From Anisakis pegreffii (taxonomy: Eukaryota; Nematoda; Chromadorea; Rhabditida; Anisakidae): a stretch of 64,000 nucleotides of DNA. The translations under genes were made by a program, and so were the position numbers. Shown here one piece after another: positions 1 to 12,679 of the stretch. The DNA lies in the NCBI GenBank assembly GCA_035041965.1, contig JAPYMA010002755.1, forward strand, positions 1-64,000. Reading direction: 5' to 3'. The notes under the pieces were generated by a model. That model ran no database searches, was not told where the DNA came from, and worked only from the letters and a program-made list of their open reading frames with translations. Numbering within the stretch: position 1 is the stretch's first letter; every line of letters starts with the position of its first letter.

Positions 1-1090
1 CACGTATAGGGGGTCGTGGATTTTTTGCGAACCAACTTTGACGGCAATTCCAGGTTTTAAGATAGTGGATAGTAAGAGGCGTGTCTGTTGTACATGCATG
101 TTCAAGGACACCTCTCAATAATTAGCCGTTACCTAGTTATGAGCGTTTGAATTTTGAAAATTTTCGAAAAAATTTTTTTCGAGATAGCTGCATTGGAATG
201 AAGATCTTACCTAGTACTAGTTACAGTTTAAATATGAGTGCTGGATCTCAAGCGGCTGCTTAGATATGGCCAAAAATATTTTCGAAAATTTTCAAAATTT
301 GCACCACGTATAGGGGGTCATGGATTTTTCGCGAAACAACTTTGACGGCAATTCCAGGTTTTAAGATAGTAGATAGTAAGAGGCGTGTCTGTTGTACATG
401 CATGTTCAAGGACACCTCTCAATAATTAGCCGTTACCTAGTTATGAGCGTTTGAATTTTGAAAATTTTCGAAAAAATTTTTTTCGAGATAGCTGCATTGG
501 AATGAAGATCTTACCTAGTACTAGTTACAGTTTAAATATGAGTGCTGGATCTCAAGCGGCTGCTTAGATATGGCCAAAAATATTTTCGAAAATTTTCAAA
601 ATTTGCACCACGTATAGGGGGTCATGGATTTTTCGCGAAACAACTTTGACGGCAATTCCAGGTTTTAAGATAGTAGATAGTAAGAGGCGTGTCTGTTGTA
701 CATGCATGTTCAAGGACACCTCTCAATAATTAGCCGTTACCTAGTTATGAGCGTTTGAATTTTGAAAATTTTCGAAAAAATTTTTTTCGAGATAGCTGCA
801 TTGGAATGAAGATCTTACCTAGTACTAGTTACAGTTTAAATATGAGTGCTGGATCTCAAGCGGCTGCTTAGATATGGCCAAAAATATTTTCGAAAATTTT
901 CAAAATTTGCACCACGTATAGGGGGTCATGGATTTTTCGCGAAACAACTTTGACGGCAATTCCAGGTTTTAAGATAGTAGATAGTAAGAGGCGTGTCTGT
1001 TGTACATGCATGTTCAAGGACACCTCTCAATAATTAGCCGTTACCTAGTTATGAGCGTTTGAATTTTGAAAATTTTCGAAAAATTTTTTT
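1..1090. repeat. Satellite array, 304-bp unit
   Basis: Four copies lie head to tail. The unit start CACGTATAGGGGGTC recurs at 1, 305, 609 and 913, so the period is exactly 304 bp. The last copy breaks off near 1090. Copies differ by only a few bases (for example GTCGTGG in copy 1 against GTCATGG later), which implies recent amplification or homogenisation. Each unit carries AT-rich stretches that are partly self-complementary (AAAATTTTCGAAAA and TTTTCGAAAATTTTC). The array is cut by the window edge, so its true length is unknown. No open frame of note lies in it. Confidence 0.97.
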
Positions 1091-2041
1091 AAGAATCTGA
1101 AATTCGGTATTCCGACCGGATTTCGCGATTCTCTTCTTCCTGAGGGGATAGGGCGTAAAATGGTCTGGTCCCAGAAACGGCTCTGGTAAAGGCAGCCAAA
1201 ATGCATTCACGGTAGAGTATGATGGGACTGATCTACAAGACCGATCTCCTCATTTTTTATTAATGACGGTTGTAAATTATGCTGAAAATAAGGCTCAGGC
1301 CTAGGTCCAGGCTCGGTGCTCAACAGTAAAGTGTGTTTTCATGTATTCATAGTAAGAAGAAAAACCGAATTTCAGGGTGGATTTTGAGTTTGGATGAAAG
1401 TATACTTTTATCTTTATTTCCTTTTCCCTTCCGTCGTTAATTCTTCTTCCTTTTTCTGTTTCTTCCATCGTTTAGGGTGAATAGGAGATGCGCACCCCTT
1501 GTGCCCGACCCGCCACCCCTCCCCCCTCACTTTGCCCTCCTCTGTTCATTTGTGTGATGAAAAAATGTTTGCTGATGCTTAGAGATATGCATGCTAATTA
1601 AGTATTTTTCACATATTCTAACGATTCACGGCAGTTACGCTCCAAAATAAATTATGACAACAAGGATATAATATATTTCAGTTACTTGTAGCATCCTTTG
1701 TTGGTACATTTGCGAAACGAACTGAATTGTTTTCATAGCCATCACTGGGTCATGATTTTGTTTCATTCAGCACATATTCATCAACTGTATTGCTTGCTGC
1801 TTTCAAAAGTTGCATTACCTCATAAAATGCATTAACTGCAGATTATGCACTCCCACTTTCGTTTATGTTTATCCATTGTTTTATCCGTTGCTAAAAGAAA
1901 AGGTTTACCATCGTCAGCTCACGAAAGAAAAAATGACGCTCTTTTCGCAGCAAAAAGTGCGCGGTTTTGAAGTGTACCCTTCGAAAACAAATAACCAATT
2001 TGCACTTATTGGTAACTTGTTTTGAAGTGCACCCTTCTAAA
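1091..2041. other. Intergenic, no gene recognised
   Basis: The stretch follows the satellite. It starts with a fragment resembling the interior of the small inverted-repeat family seen at 2042 and 61284 (ATTCGGTATTCCGACCGGATTTCG near 1100-1125). A CTTTTTCC-type pyrimidine-rich patch lies at 1410-1470. Two imperfect copies of TTTTGAAGTGYACCCTTC occur at about 1965 and 2022. I see no coding exon. Confidence 0.6.
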
Positions 2042-2158
2042 AGTGTTGGTAATCGGACGAGTTTTTGATTCGGTCACAATCCGAATTTACTTTTGAGATT
2101 CCGAATTTGGTATTTTGACTGGATTTCACCGACTGGTCTCCGCTCGGTTACCATCATT
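2042..2158. repeat. Small MITE-like inverted-repeat element, copy A
   Basis: The left end AGTGTTGGTAATCGGACGAG pairs imperfectly with the reverse complement of the right end (AATGATGGTAACCGAGCG). The interior contains ATTCCGAATTTGG and CACAATCCGAATTT. Ends and interior resemble the elements at 61284-61416 and 62053-62218, so I treat the three as one family. This copy is the most diverged and no clear target duplication is visible. Confidence 0.5.
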
Positions 2159-2516
2159 GGTACTAACAACGACTAGTTAGATAACGAGAACCTGCACAAA
2201 GTTAGATTTAAAATTTTGGCTGACCATGAAGAGGGCGGTTGGGTCGAGAAGATGCTGCTATACGATTAGATCGGATACTTTGGTTGCACAAGTTGCTGAA
2301 CACAGTCATTTTCAGATGAATTTTTGCAAATATATTGGAAGGAGATCATGACCTGTGCCATAGTTTGCTTTCAGTTTGTGTCACATTGATTACCGAACCC
2401 CGTTCGTGCATGCACCAGTAAGCACATTTTTGAATGATTCACGGTTTGTTGTGTGTTAATTCATGGCTACTTCCTCGAGTCGAATCTGATATGATCCTAT
2501 GCATATCCTTGGAATT

Positions 2517-2760
2517 GAGGAATTTTACACGATGATCAGTTATTTTCAACTGACGTGAATTGGTTGCGTATCGCAGAACGTTAAATTCATCTCTGCCGTT
2601 TCAACATTCCTTTCAAAACAACAAACTGAGTATTTAAACCAATGTTTCCCAATTTTCTCGAGCACTGTCCCCTTAGATGCAAATTTTTGGGTCAACGCCT
2701 CTTGTAAAATTAAATTACGATTATTACAATAAATTCAACCTTTACAGCAAGACAAAAGTC
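2517..2760. repeat. Dispersed 245-bp repeat, copy 1
   Basis: The block runs from TTTTACACGATGATCAGTTA to GCAAGACAAAAG. It is repeated in the same orientation at about 3665-3910 with roughly 90% identity by eye. The two copies flank the GC-rich element at 3017-3491. It contains no open frame that I recognise and could be part of an older transposon or a local segmental duplication. Confidence 0.85.
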
Positions 2761-3016
2761 CTTGATAACTGACGTTTTCATTGATAAACAATCACCTTCG
2801 AACTTTAAACATGAACTTTGGAATGTAAATCTTTTATTGCTCCAAAATCTTTGTTATTTAAATTTTATTATCTTCTCCGCCTCTCCAGACCTCTCATCCG
2901 AAAAATGGTCAGTTATCCAACGGACAAAGTGAGTGCTGGTTGCGACGTTTTGAATAAAAGTGAGAAGAACGACTAAGTGAGAGACAGCTCCATTCCACAA
3001 TTAGAACACTTCTGAG

Positions 3017-3491
3017 TAGTGTTCGTCGGGGAACAGGGTCCCCGTCAGGGACCCCGGCGGGGAGCGCTCCCCCGCGCAATTTGCTCCCCGACTTTTTTGC
3101 GGGGACCCCCCCGTCCAATTTCGCTCCCCGTCGGAGAGGACGGGGAGTGCGAACCTTCCCGAATATCGCGAACATTTAACTGAAAATGGTGGAAGACAGC
3201 CGCAACACTTTCAATATTGTCTTGTTTTTTGTTTTGAAATGTGAGTATAAGGTGCACTTGGAAGAGAACTACTTAAAAAAGAAGAAAAATCTTTAAAAAA
3301 TTGAAATTTTGTTTAAAAAATTAAGCTGAAATGCTCCCCGTCCTCCCCGTCGGGGAACACCGGGAGCGGTCATTCCCCGACGGGGTCCCCCCCGCGCAAT
3401 TTGCTCCTCGATTTTTTCGCGGGGACCCCCCCGTCCAATTTACTCCCCGCGGGGACCCCCCGTGCAAAAAATTGCTCCCCGACGAACACTA
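3017..3491. mobile_element. GC-rich inverted-repeat transposon (probable hAT MITE)
   Basis: The terminal inverted repeat is TAGTGTTCGTCGGGGAAC on the left and the complement of GCTCCCCGACGAACACTA on the right. Possible 8-bp flanks are CTTCTGAG and GTTGTGAT, matching at 5 of 8 positions. The interior is strikingly GC-rich for this AT-rich region. It carries a block of about 60 bp twice in direct orientation (about 3068-3130 and 3387-3449), built on GCGCAATTTGCTCC and CCCCCCGTCCAATTT. There is no transposase, so it would be non-autonomous. The hAT label rests on end form and length of the flanks and is an inference. Confidence 0.75.
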
Positions 3492-3664
3492 GTTGTGATC
3501 ATGCAAGCAACACCGTAATTGATTCAATAAGTTGGCCACCCACGATGATAATATATTTCAAGCTAATCGGTTCAAATATCTTAACAAATCACTCTCAATT
3601 ACGCATTCTCATGAGAGATCAGCAGTTCATTTCAGTGTCAGTGGAAACTCTCATTGGTGTAATT

Positions 3665-3910
3665 GAAAAATTTTACACGATGATCAATTATTTTCAACTG
3701 ACGTGAATTGGTTCCGTATCGCCAGAACGTTAAATTCATATCTGCCGTTTTAACATTCCTTTCAAAACAATAAACTGAGCATTTAAACCAATGTTTCCCA
3801 ACTTTTTCGGTCACAGTCCCCTTAGATGTAAATTGTTGTGTCCATGCTCCTTTTAAAATTGAATTACGATTATTATAGCAAATTCAACCTTAACTGCAAG
3901 ACAAAAGTTT
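3665..3910. repeat. Dispersed 245-bp repeat, copy 2
   Basis: This is the second copy of the block at 2517-2760 in the same orientation, recognised by TTTTACACGATGATCAATTA at the start and GCAAGACAAAAG at the end. Substitutions and small indels are scattered along its length, so the duplication is not very recent. Confidence 0.85.
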
Positions 3911-6900
3911 AAATGCAAAAGTATTGTTCGAGTTAGTTCGAATACAATTAGAATTCGATTGCAGTACTTCGAATACAATCTAAAATAGTTCGAATATTGA
4001 TTTCAATTTCATTCCGAATGTCAATGATTAAAATGCTTTTATTGGACAGCTTGGCTTATGTGAATGTTTTCAATTCGATGGCTGACTTTGCTGCTTGACC
4101 GACGAGAATGGCTCTTACTGTAGGCTCGGTAGTGCTCAGAGGTAATCTTCGTTTTGCATTAATTTGTTCGTTTTGTGAAAGACAAAGGAACGTTCGATAG
4201 CTTCCCACAACTCCGAATACATTTCAAAAACTTTTTTCTAGTCAAAGTTCGTGGTGTGATTTTTGAAGTTCGGCTTTTACTTCTGAAGCAGTTTACTTCT
4301 TTCGCATCCCAAAGTCGCTGCAGTGATCGGTAGATGGGTTTATCAGTCAATCGAATATTTCAGCAATAATTACATCTGCAATTCACTACACCTCAGGTGG
4401 TCGCAATAAACCAAGAAGCTGTCATCATAGTAAATTCTCATGGTAATTTTGCATTTCGAATTTAGAGTTGTTTCCAACGACCAATATAAGTAGCGAACGC
4501 CTGTTACAAGAGTTATATGATAACTGTGCAACTGCAAACTGAGATCACTAAGTGATTCTGCTATGCACGCAATATTCAAATGATACGTATCCAAGTGATC
4601 ACATTTATTCCCATTCAAAAATAACATGGCAGTGTGAAAGTGGTTTTATTATTTACACTTCAAATGATTTCGTTATTTAAGATGCCGATCACCCAAATTT
4701 CGTACAAGCAACTGCTGATGATCAATTATTTCGAATACATCTGGTGTAACTTTCTTCAGCAATGTAGAAACGCGCCGTACCACGCTGCTTATACTAGGGC
4801 ACAATCACTTTCATGTGTAATTATACTGTCCATACGAGCTTCTTTTTCACGGAAAACTATTCAACTGCAATAAAAGCAGATCCGTTCCATCAGAAACACC
4901 AAAATTTAAAAAAAGGACAATTATCCACCGCCCCTGTATTTCTTTGTCGTCATCCAATTGAAATGAAAACTTACAGCGTCCCCTAAACAACGCCTAGAAG
5001 ATGGCGCTAGCACCCACGTTAAGAAACGCTAATTTAAACGAACAGAAGGTGAAAAGATCGGATCATGATGGATATTTTTCTCACTTTCAATAAACAAGAA
5101 TAACCGATAAGAACGCAGAAAATGTTTATTATTACATGAGAGTAGGATGAAACGATATGAATAACTCATTGAAGTTTAACACGAGGACATACAGAGGAAG
5201 ATAACGATGCAATGCACAAAAATGCAATTCTCACCGAAATGAAAGCATAATGATGATAAGCATTCATTCCATAACAATACTCCCAATGCCCTTCCAATAT
5301 TACAGTGATGCTCATTAAGAATCAATGTTCATATCAACGAATTACCAATTAATCAGCAACAAATATATTGGCTCAGGTCATACCGGCTGCTATCACATCG
5401 AAGTTTCCTCATAACGAATCAATTATTCTTCTGCGAACACAAATAAATATGATACATATTGAAATGTCATCAAAGTTATTGACAAAATTCACGATACATT
5501 TTCAACAAACAACTCAACATATTCGATTTGTACAAACCAATTAATACAACAATAAACCATCGAAAATTATTAACATATAAGGAAAAACATTCAAAACAAT
5601 CGTATTCTTAACAACTGCAATGACAATGAACATAACAACAATAATGATCGCAAAAATGATGAAAATAATCACAGTAATAATAGCAACAGTACCAGTCGCA
5701 ACAATAATCAAATCAATAATTCAAAAGGTAGAAAGATACCCATGAATGTAGCATAGTACAAAGAAAGAAATAAACTGGAATAAGTGGAGACCGGATAAAA
5801 TAACAAAATAAACCAACTGTAGACAAATAAGTCTTTCAGAGAAATTATTAGTTGACATCAGATTGGTCAAAATCGTCACTGCTGCACTTATTTATCGCAT
5901 TTTTAAGACTACTGAGGGTTTAAACTATTTTAGACAATAACCACTTTGGTTTCACGAGTAGGACTGTTGCTTCTGCTCTCTAAAGTTGAATTCATACTGG
6001 CACTACGGTCTTTTGACGATGACATATAAATCATTTCAGATGTCTTAAAAACTGTTTTCATGTGTCTACAGTGTTGTGTTGAAGCCTTCATGAACCCTGA
6101 CTGTTTGTATGCTGCTTCTCTGAAGTATATGCAGTAATGCGTTCATAAAAACACTACTGCTCATCAAAGGCCTGAGCTAGGCCTAAGCAAATCTACGTTG
6201 ATATCCAGTTCCACTTCAAAAAATAATTAACCCTAAACATCAGTCTTTAGAAACCTCAGCTTGTCAGAATGATGTTTTTGTCATATGCGCAAAACAACAG
6301 AGGATCGAATATTGACCTAATGCATCTTTCAGATCTAACATGAACTTGATTGCACAGAAGAACAGTGATTCTGCAATGATCAATGATGAAAATTCGGTAA
6401 ATCGTTGAAGTCCAGCTGATGAGAAAATCGATCGACAATCAAAACAAGAATGGATCTTCGAACATCAACAAATCCATCCACCAAATTCTGTCTACTCAAA
6501 GCAACACTATCATCAATAGACACGGTATAAGCACTTCGAATCTGGAAGAACAGGTGCGCTTAGAGGAGTGGCAAATTTCCCTTCAGTTCTTTTGTAATGA
6601 ACAGAAACGGACTGATGAATGCATGATGATAGAATAGTCTTTATGCCGAAAAGTTCAACATGCATTTGGCGTATCCGTAAGCAAGAATACAATCAATAGA
6701 TGTTTTAATCAATTTCATTACATACTCAAATCAGCTGCCGTTATACCAAAAAAAAAGGCACAACCGCCAAACAACAACAGCACAACTTCTTATTAAGTAA
6801 AAATTTCAACACGAAAACCCTCGAAACTAATGACATTCTGATAATTTTTACAGATGAAGAGCGTTTCGCGTCTCCACAAAAACAAGACGTCCCCTTAAGC

Positions 6901-8202
6901 AGCTCTGTACGTATCACTCAGAGTGGAAATACTACACTTATAGATGCAATCAATGAATCAGAGATGACCAATTTCAAAAGGCAATATGGCGAAAACTGTA
7001 GATTCTAAGTTTTAGAACAGACAGAAATATTAGAATCTCAAAAGTTGTAGAACCTATTATGGCAATCAACAATGCACGAATTTATCACTATAATAGTTTC
7101 AAGGCTTCCCATCACATTCCTCAACCTTAACCCAACTGAAAACGTTTTTAACAGATAGAAAAAATATGATGTTAGAGGGTAGTCAACCAATGAACAGTCA
7201 ACAACTCAATTATTTGGACTCGACTCGATCACAGAAGTGACAATATCTTCTTTCTAGAAAACAAATTCTCGAAAAGTAGCAATTTTGGCACACATACTAG
7301 TTTCGTTCTTGAACTTCAGTCAAATTTTCAGTTTTTTGAAATATTTATTGTCGTTTAGTTGTTGCTTATCTGCGGTACATTATTCGAGACTATGTTTTAA
7401 ATTGCATAAGATTGTCAGTGAGCATCTTCAAATATGTATTGGTGTATTTGAATGAATATCACTCGAAAAAATCTAATATTGAGTGAAGAACATAGTTGTT
7501 TTCGCTAATTTGAAAAAGGAGCCAAAAAATTGTTACAGCAACGATTTTGATTGACATAGTAAATATTATGATCGTTACGGCGATGAGAAAAGTGTGAAAG
7601 CGACATCGCAAAACTGAAAACCCTGTATACGCCTTCATCAATCAAATTTAATGGTATTTCAAAAGTTCTATGGCTTTGAAATTATGGCAAAGCATTTTAA
7701 TCTCAACCGAAAAAATTTCATTGAAGTTTTGTCAACGCATAATTTTCTCAACACCATCGTTAACATGTTTTGGAAACATCGAAAATGTGACATATTTTTC
7801 ATACAATTCACCATGTATTAATCGAAAGTTAGGAAGTGAAGGTAAGAGAAAACATCCGAATGATACTCAGAATGAATACTTTCTGTCTTGAAGAAACCTT
7901 AAACACTTCACTTAACAGAAGACAGGTATATTGCTATAAGATGATTGTTCCACAAAATTCCATCTACATTCGTGAAAGTAGCACCGGTCTAACTTTCAGC
8001 AACGCATATTGAAAGCTTCACAGAGAAATGAAAATTGTGGGCTGAAAATTGATATCTTAAAAAACGTGTAAAGAAAATGAAGTTTGAAAAAATATGACAT
8101 CAAATACTTTAACAATTCACTGACAATTTTAATTTGGGAAAGTTCACCAACTGTGGCAACAGAAGTTGTTGTTGAATAAAGAGCCGATTAAATAATGAAA
8201 CA
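3911..8202. other. Intergenic, about 4.3 kb without a recognised gene
   Basis: I read both strands and found only short frames with no conserved motif. A low-complexity AT-rich stretch rich in AAT/CAA triplets lies at about 5560-5720. The stretch could hold untranslated regions, small RNA genes or fast-evolving exons that I cannot recognise by eye. Confidence 0.5.
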
Positions 8203-11200
8203 TCAAAATAAAGGATGAACTGTCCAAATGAAAAAAAAACAAATTAAACTGTTCAATGGATAAAAATGCCTCAGAAGATTTCGAAACATTCACTAAAACG
8301 ATTGAATAATGAACTAATAAATAACTACACGAAATACGTACCTTTACAATCTGAATGCTCATGCGATGCTTTGTAACGACAGCAATTCTTGCAAAACAAA
8401 AAGATACAACCTTGACTAGCGGGTAACGTACAACGAACACACTTCGGATAGGATTCCTTTTTGCTTTGGTCTTTTCGACCTTCGATCTGCAATAAGACTG
8501 CATCAACTTACCACTTTTTTCATCTATCTGAATGCGTCACAGCTATCGAAAATTAAGCATTTTCGAGTTGGAACACACCAGAAAATAAGCAAAAATGTCA
8601 CAATAGCAGCAATTCTTTCTTGCATTCAGCACTTTTAATATGCATATTCATGAAAAAGTAATCAAAAAAGATCACTTCTTGTCGAAAATCATTAAGGATA
8701 CTTCCATATTTAAAATCTGGCGAAATTCTAAGAGATTCCTAATCACATCGATTAAATTTAACACAGATTACTTCATCTGAGTTAGTATAATTTGCAATGC
8801 TTTATGAAAAGTCAAGACAGCATCAAACAGCGCATAACTACGATGCAATGTCCTCACGTTGAGTATGCAATTGTTTACTGAATAACAGTTAGATGAATGA
8901 ATAACTGACTCTGCGTTTTTCACGTTTACGTATCTGTCGCCTGGACAGACCAGTTTCTTCAGCCAACGCATCCAACTCGGCTCGACGCCGTTCGCGATAT
9001 GATGAATTCGATACTACGGAATCGTTACGTTGCGGTCGAAAGTATGGTTTGCATATCCAATGCGGCAAATCTAACGGGCACGGTGCACACGGCTGTGTTT
9101 TGCAACAGTCTTAAATGTCAATTATTGTGAAATTAAAATAAAAAAATACTGAAAATAATATCAAAGTAACCGCAATCGATCTACGACGTACTTTTATAAC
9201 AAGTGGCATCATCGGTGAGTATCACCGAATTAATGCGATCCTCGATTCCATCGATTATTTCGTGAAATTCGCGCAACGTAAATACGTAAGACATCTTCTC
9301 TCGTAAGTCGCTGTATTCGAGCAGACTAAAAACAAAGTAAAGAATGATTTTGGTAATAGATGTAAGTAGGCTTTCTGACTCGACTGAAGTGATTAAATGC
9401 AATCACAGTTTGCAATTAACGAAAACCTCATGCATTACATTACTAATACTTCAAATCAGATAGAAACCTGTGATGACAGATTCGAAAAAGATGCGCCCTC
9501 ACCGCACTCATACCAGCTTTGTACCGACGAGCAAATTTTAAATACTCTTTCGCAACGATCCAATTCGGTTCGTGTCGCGCTTCAAAAAGGAACGGATTTG
9601 ATAAAACGCCTTCTGCACTCATCACCCCTTTCGCATCTGTGACCTTCAGACATTCTTGCACGTCTTCTGGCATCTGCAAGTAGATGTTATTGTCCAGTTC
9701 AATATGAACTTTTCTGCAATATCTATTGATAAAACCTTTATTGGATCAGACACTTTTCACATCATTCAACCGATCGTCAAAGTGAGCATATAAGACATAA
9801 ACAGTAGCAATTCTAACCAATTTCAATAAATGCAAAGATGACAATGCTAATAATACCTGAATATTGCCATTGGCCAAAACTGGAATATTGACTGCCTCAC
9901 GAACGATACGAATTGCATTCCAATCGGCGAGACCTGTACTGGCACCTCTCTGCTCTCTTGTGCGGCCATGAACTGTCAACATACATGCTCCAGCCTTTTC
10001 CAGCGCTCTTTAAAGACATGCATAAAGATGACTGATCGTTTCAATAAGACTTCAATTTGAAATCAATTTCTTCAAGCTTTCATATTTTTATTTCGGATTT
10101 TAATCGAACCCGCAATCGATCCAACGAATTCTTTTGATGTTGATGAACAAAACTGATTGTCATATATGATAAGAAAGAAGAAAGTACCGTGCGTAAGATA
10201 GTGTCTTGTCGATATCATCCAAGATACGAATTTTGCACGAAAGTGGTACATGACAATACGAGTGGATAATCGAAACCATTTCACACACCAGTTCAATATC
10301 TTCCTAACAAGTAATCAATTCAACATTGTCTTGAAGATCACAGTTAATTTGGTTTGTTAAAAATTACTTATGAAAACTTTCACGACAAAGCTCGAAAAAA
10401 TTCATAAAACGAACAGTGAATGCTTCATAAGCTGAGGGAAAATTTTTTATTTGAGATAAGAAACACTGGTCCCGATGAAAACAATAGATAGGAGAAGTAA
10501 GTTATTGGTAGAGAGCAATCGCAAGCAATGAAAACGGTGACGATGCGGCAAGTGTAATTCATAAAATGCATCAAGAATAATTCTAAAACCTGTAAATATG
10601 CACCATAATGACCTCGTTTGGCAATCAGCTGTGGACAACCAAGATTCAGATCAACGCCATCGCAGATGTCTTCGACAAGTAAGCATGCTGACAGCAATAT
10701 ATCAGGTTCGTTCGCACAGAACTGTATCACCAAAGGTCTGTCTGACGAACAAGACGAGAATGCGGATTTGCGGTACGTGACGTCTTTGACGAATAACTGA
10801 GCATGTATCATCGGTGAAAAACACAAATCGGCTCCGTGCTCCCGCAACATCATCCGGAATGCCAATTCACTACAATCAGAGTTCAGTAAATTTCTTCATT
10901 CATTTCAGCACTTCGTGTTTGATAGAAATCACTTCATCCTAAATGAAAATAACCGTTCCAAAAAACACAATCGACTTAAGACAGAGAAATTTCTTTTTGA
11001 AACACAGCAGTTTGGTCCTGTATACAAAAGTGTTCTTTCCTGTAATTATTCAGGAGTTGACATTCTTACCAAATTTTACTGCTTTATTTTGTGATGGACA
11101 GGAACATTTTTCTGATGTTTTTATGAAGTATCAATATTAATGAAATATATTGATCACTTATCATCTGTTTTGTAAAACATCTATCACCTCACATATATTC

Positions 11201-11730
11201 ATCATAATGATTTTCTCAATTATGTTTACAGAAAACAAAAAACTGTCAACGACTGACACTTCCACACACTTTTTTGTTCATAATCGAAAATATTGTTTCC
11301 CCCTTTAAAAATGTCGCCATTTCAGTTTAGAAAATACTCGTCTAAAAAACAAACTAATTCATCAACCGGGAATAAAACTCGATCATCTAAAGATGAGAGG
11401 TCTTCTGTGCAAATGCCTATTTGTAAAACCAGGATTCATGAAAAAATGCATCGTTGATGCATTTTCAATGAAACAAATGCTGAATAATACCAATAAAACT
11501 TTACGAAGTTTAAACGAAAAGAAACAAAATCTAGCAATCGGTGGAACATACCTTTGATCAACCATTGGTGCGACGACACATTTGACATTTTGCATGATCC
11601 GTTTCCATGTGTTTCGTTTCGCATCTTTTTGAGCATCCGTCAAACAGATTAGATTCTTTCTGGGCACTTTATCCTTTCCAATAACGAACATATCATCTGA
11701 GTTGTCATCAGCAGCAACGCCTTGCACCAT
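8203..11730 (-). CDS. DUS1L: tRNA-dihydrouridine(16/17) synthase, DUS1L-like
   Basis: The product reduces uridine to dihydrouridine in the D-loop of tRNA, using FMN and NADPH. Nine exons give phase-consistent joins: 11730-11552, 10869-10590, 10303-10188, 10007-9857, 9673-9468, 9325-9192, 9109-8910, 8486-8342 and 8219-8203. They total 475 residues, close to the human protein. Motifs in order are CVVAPMVDQ (start of the TIM barrel, about residue 52), VDLNLGCPQ with the catalytic Cys of the family, [18 protein letters not shown] (FMN/phosphate region), VLANGNIQ and GVMSAEG. The C-terminal region has a basic stretch ([11 protein letters not shown]) and a Cys-rich zinc-binding-like segment (PKCVRC, FCKNCC, HSDCK) as in animal DUS1L. 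The start is the first ATG of the frame holding the conserved barrel; a further 5' exon cannot be excluded. The last coding exon has only 17 nt. The gene is divergent from cytochrome c1. Confidence 0.93.
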
Positions 11731-12679
11731 ACCTATTATCTTCGTTTTACTTTATCTTCATTTTACTTCAAACATACATCACTGCCCGGTTTCGTTGTTC
11801 AGATTATGATTGGCGAAAATTCATCAATGATACTGCTTCATAAAAAATGCTATTAAAACTTTAGTTGTCACACAATTATGCCTCCTAAACTGTTAACCAA
11901 GTTAAGGCGATATATTTCGGCTGGTCATGACAGTTCACAGTTTCCGTTACAATGTTATATTCTGTCCAACGCGAAAGCAAAAAACGTAAAAAGTTTGAAG
12001 TTTTGATAATGAATCTGAAACGAGCATAAATCTATTACGGCCATGACAGTTTCGTTTATCCGTTCTTTTACTCAACTGAACAGTTTCACAAGACTTTGGA
12101 GTTGTAATACACAACCAATGCATACTTCTTTTAATTCGTTGTTATTGTGCACGCTACTTTAATGGTGCACTACTTTAAGTCGTTGTTATACATTTTACAA
12201 TTACCTTAATTCAGAGTTGTTAACAATATTCACGATTAATGCAGCATTTCGAACGATCATCTCGGAATTTCAGTTGCAAACATAAAACTTCTTTTTATGT
12301 TTTGCGTTTGATGTTAAACAATTACCGTAATTCGTTTGTTGACGAAGTTTGCATTGAGTATTTCTCAATAATAAGTAAGCTGAACCGAACTCGTGAAAGT
12401 GTACGAGAAAGTATGACGATATTTCGGTGTCGTCAAAACAACATGTGTACGGTGCTGGCTTAGGATTCGGAGAGTCGTAGTTGTGTTGGTGATGTGCTCG
12501 ACCCTAAGATATGTGAAAAGTTGATGTGTTTCATGTGAAGAACGTTGTTGTTGTTGTATCGTGCGTGTTTATCTGATTGCACAGATTCTAGCGATTATAA
12601 CTAGATCTTTTATATGAAATAAAAGATACAGTTGTGTTCGATTACAGTTGTGTTTCGTTTAAGATACGAGCATTTTGCG
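11731..12679. promoter_or_regulatory. Divergent intergenic region DUS1L / CYC1
   Basis: These 949 bp separate the start codons of two divergently transcribed genes, so both promoters should lie here. The sequence is AT-rich with no clear TATA element. A possible leader-splice acceptor (CGTTTAAG) lies 17 nt upstream of the cytochrome c1 ATG. Short frames in it show no conserved motif. Confidence 0.5.

Noticed and set aside
8144..8506. A 120-codon minus-strand frame that looked like a separate small protein
   Set aside because: Another frame of the same strand (8486-8342) encodes the Cys-rich tail of DUS1L with matching splice sites, so this frame is a shadow.
8889..8891. Stop codon first taken as the end of DUS1L
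   Set aside because: A good donor (GTCAGT) at 8909 joins in phase to the zinc-binding-like exon, and the resulting length matches the family.
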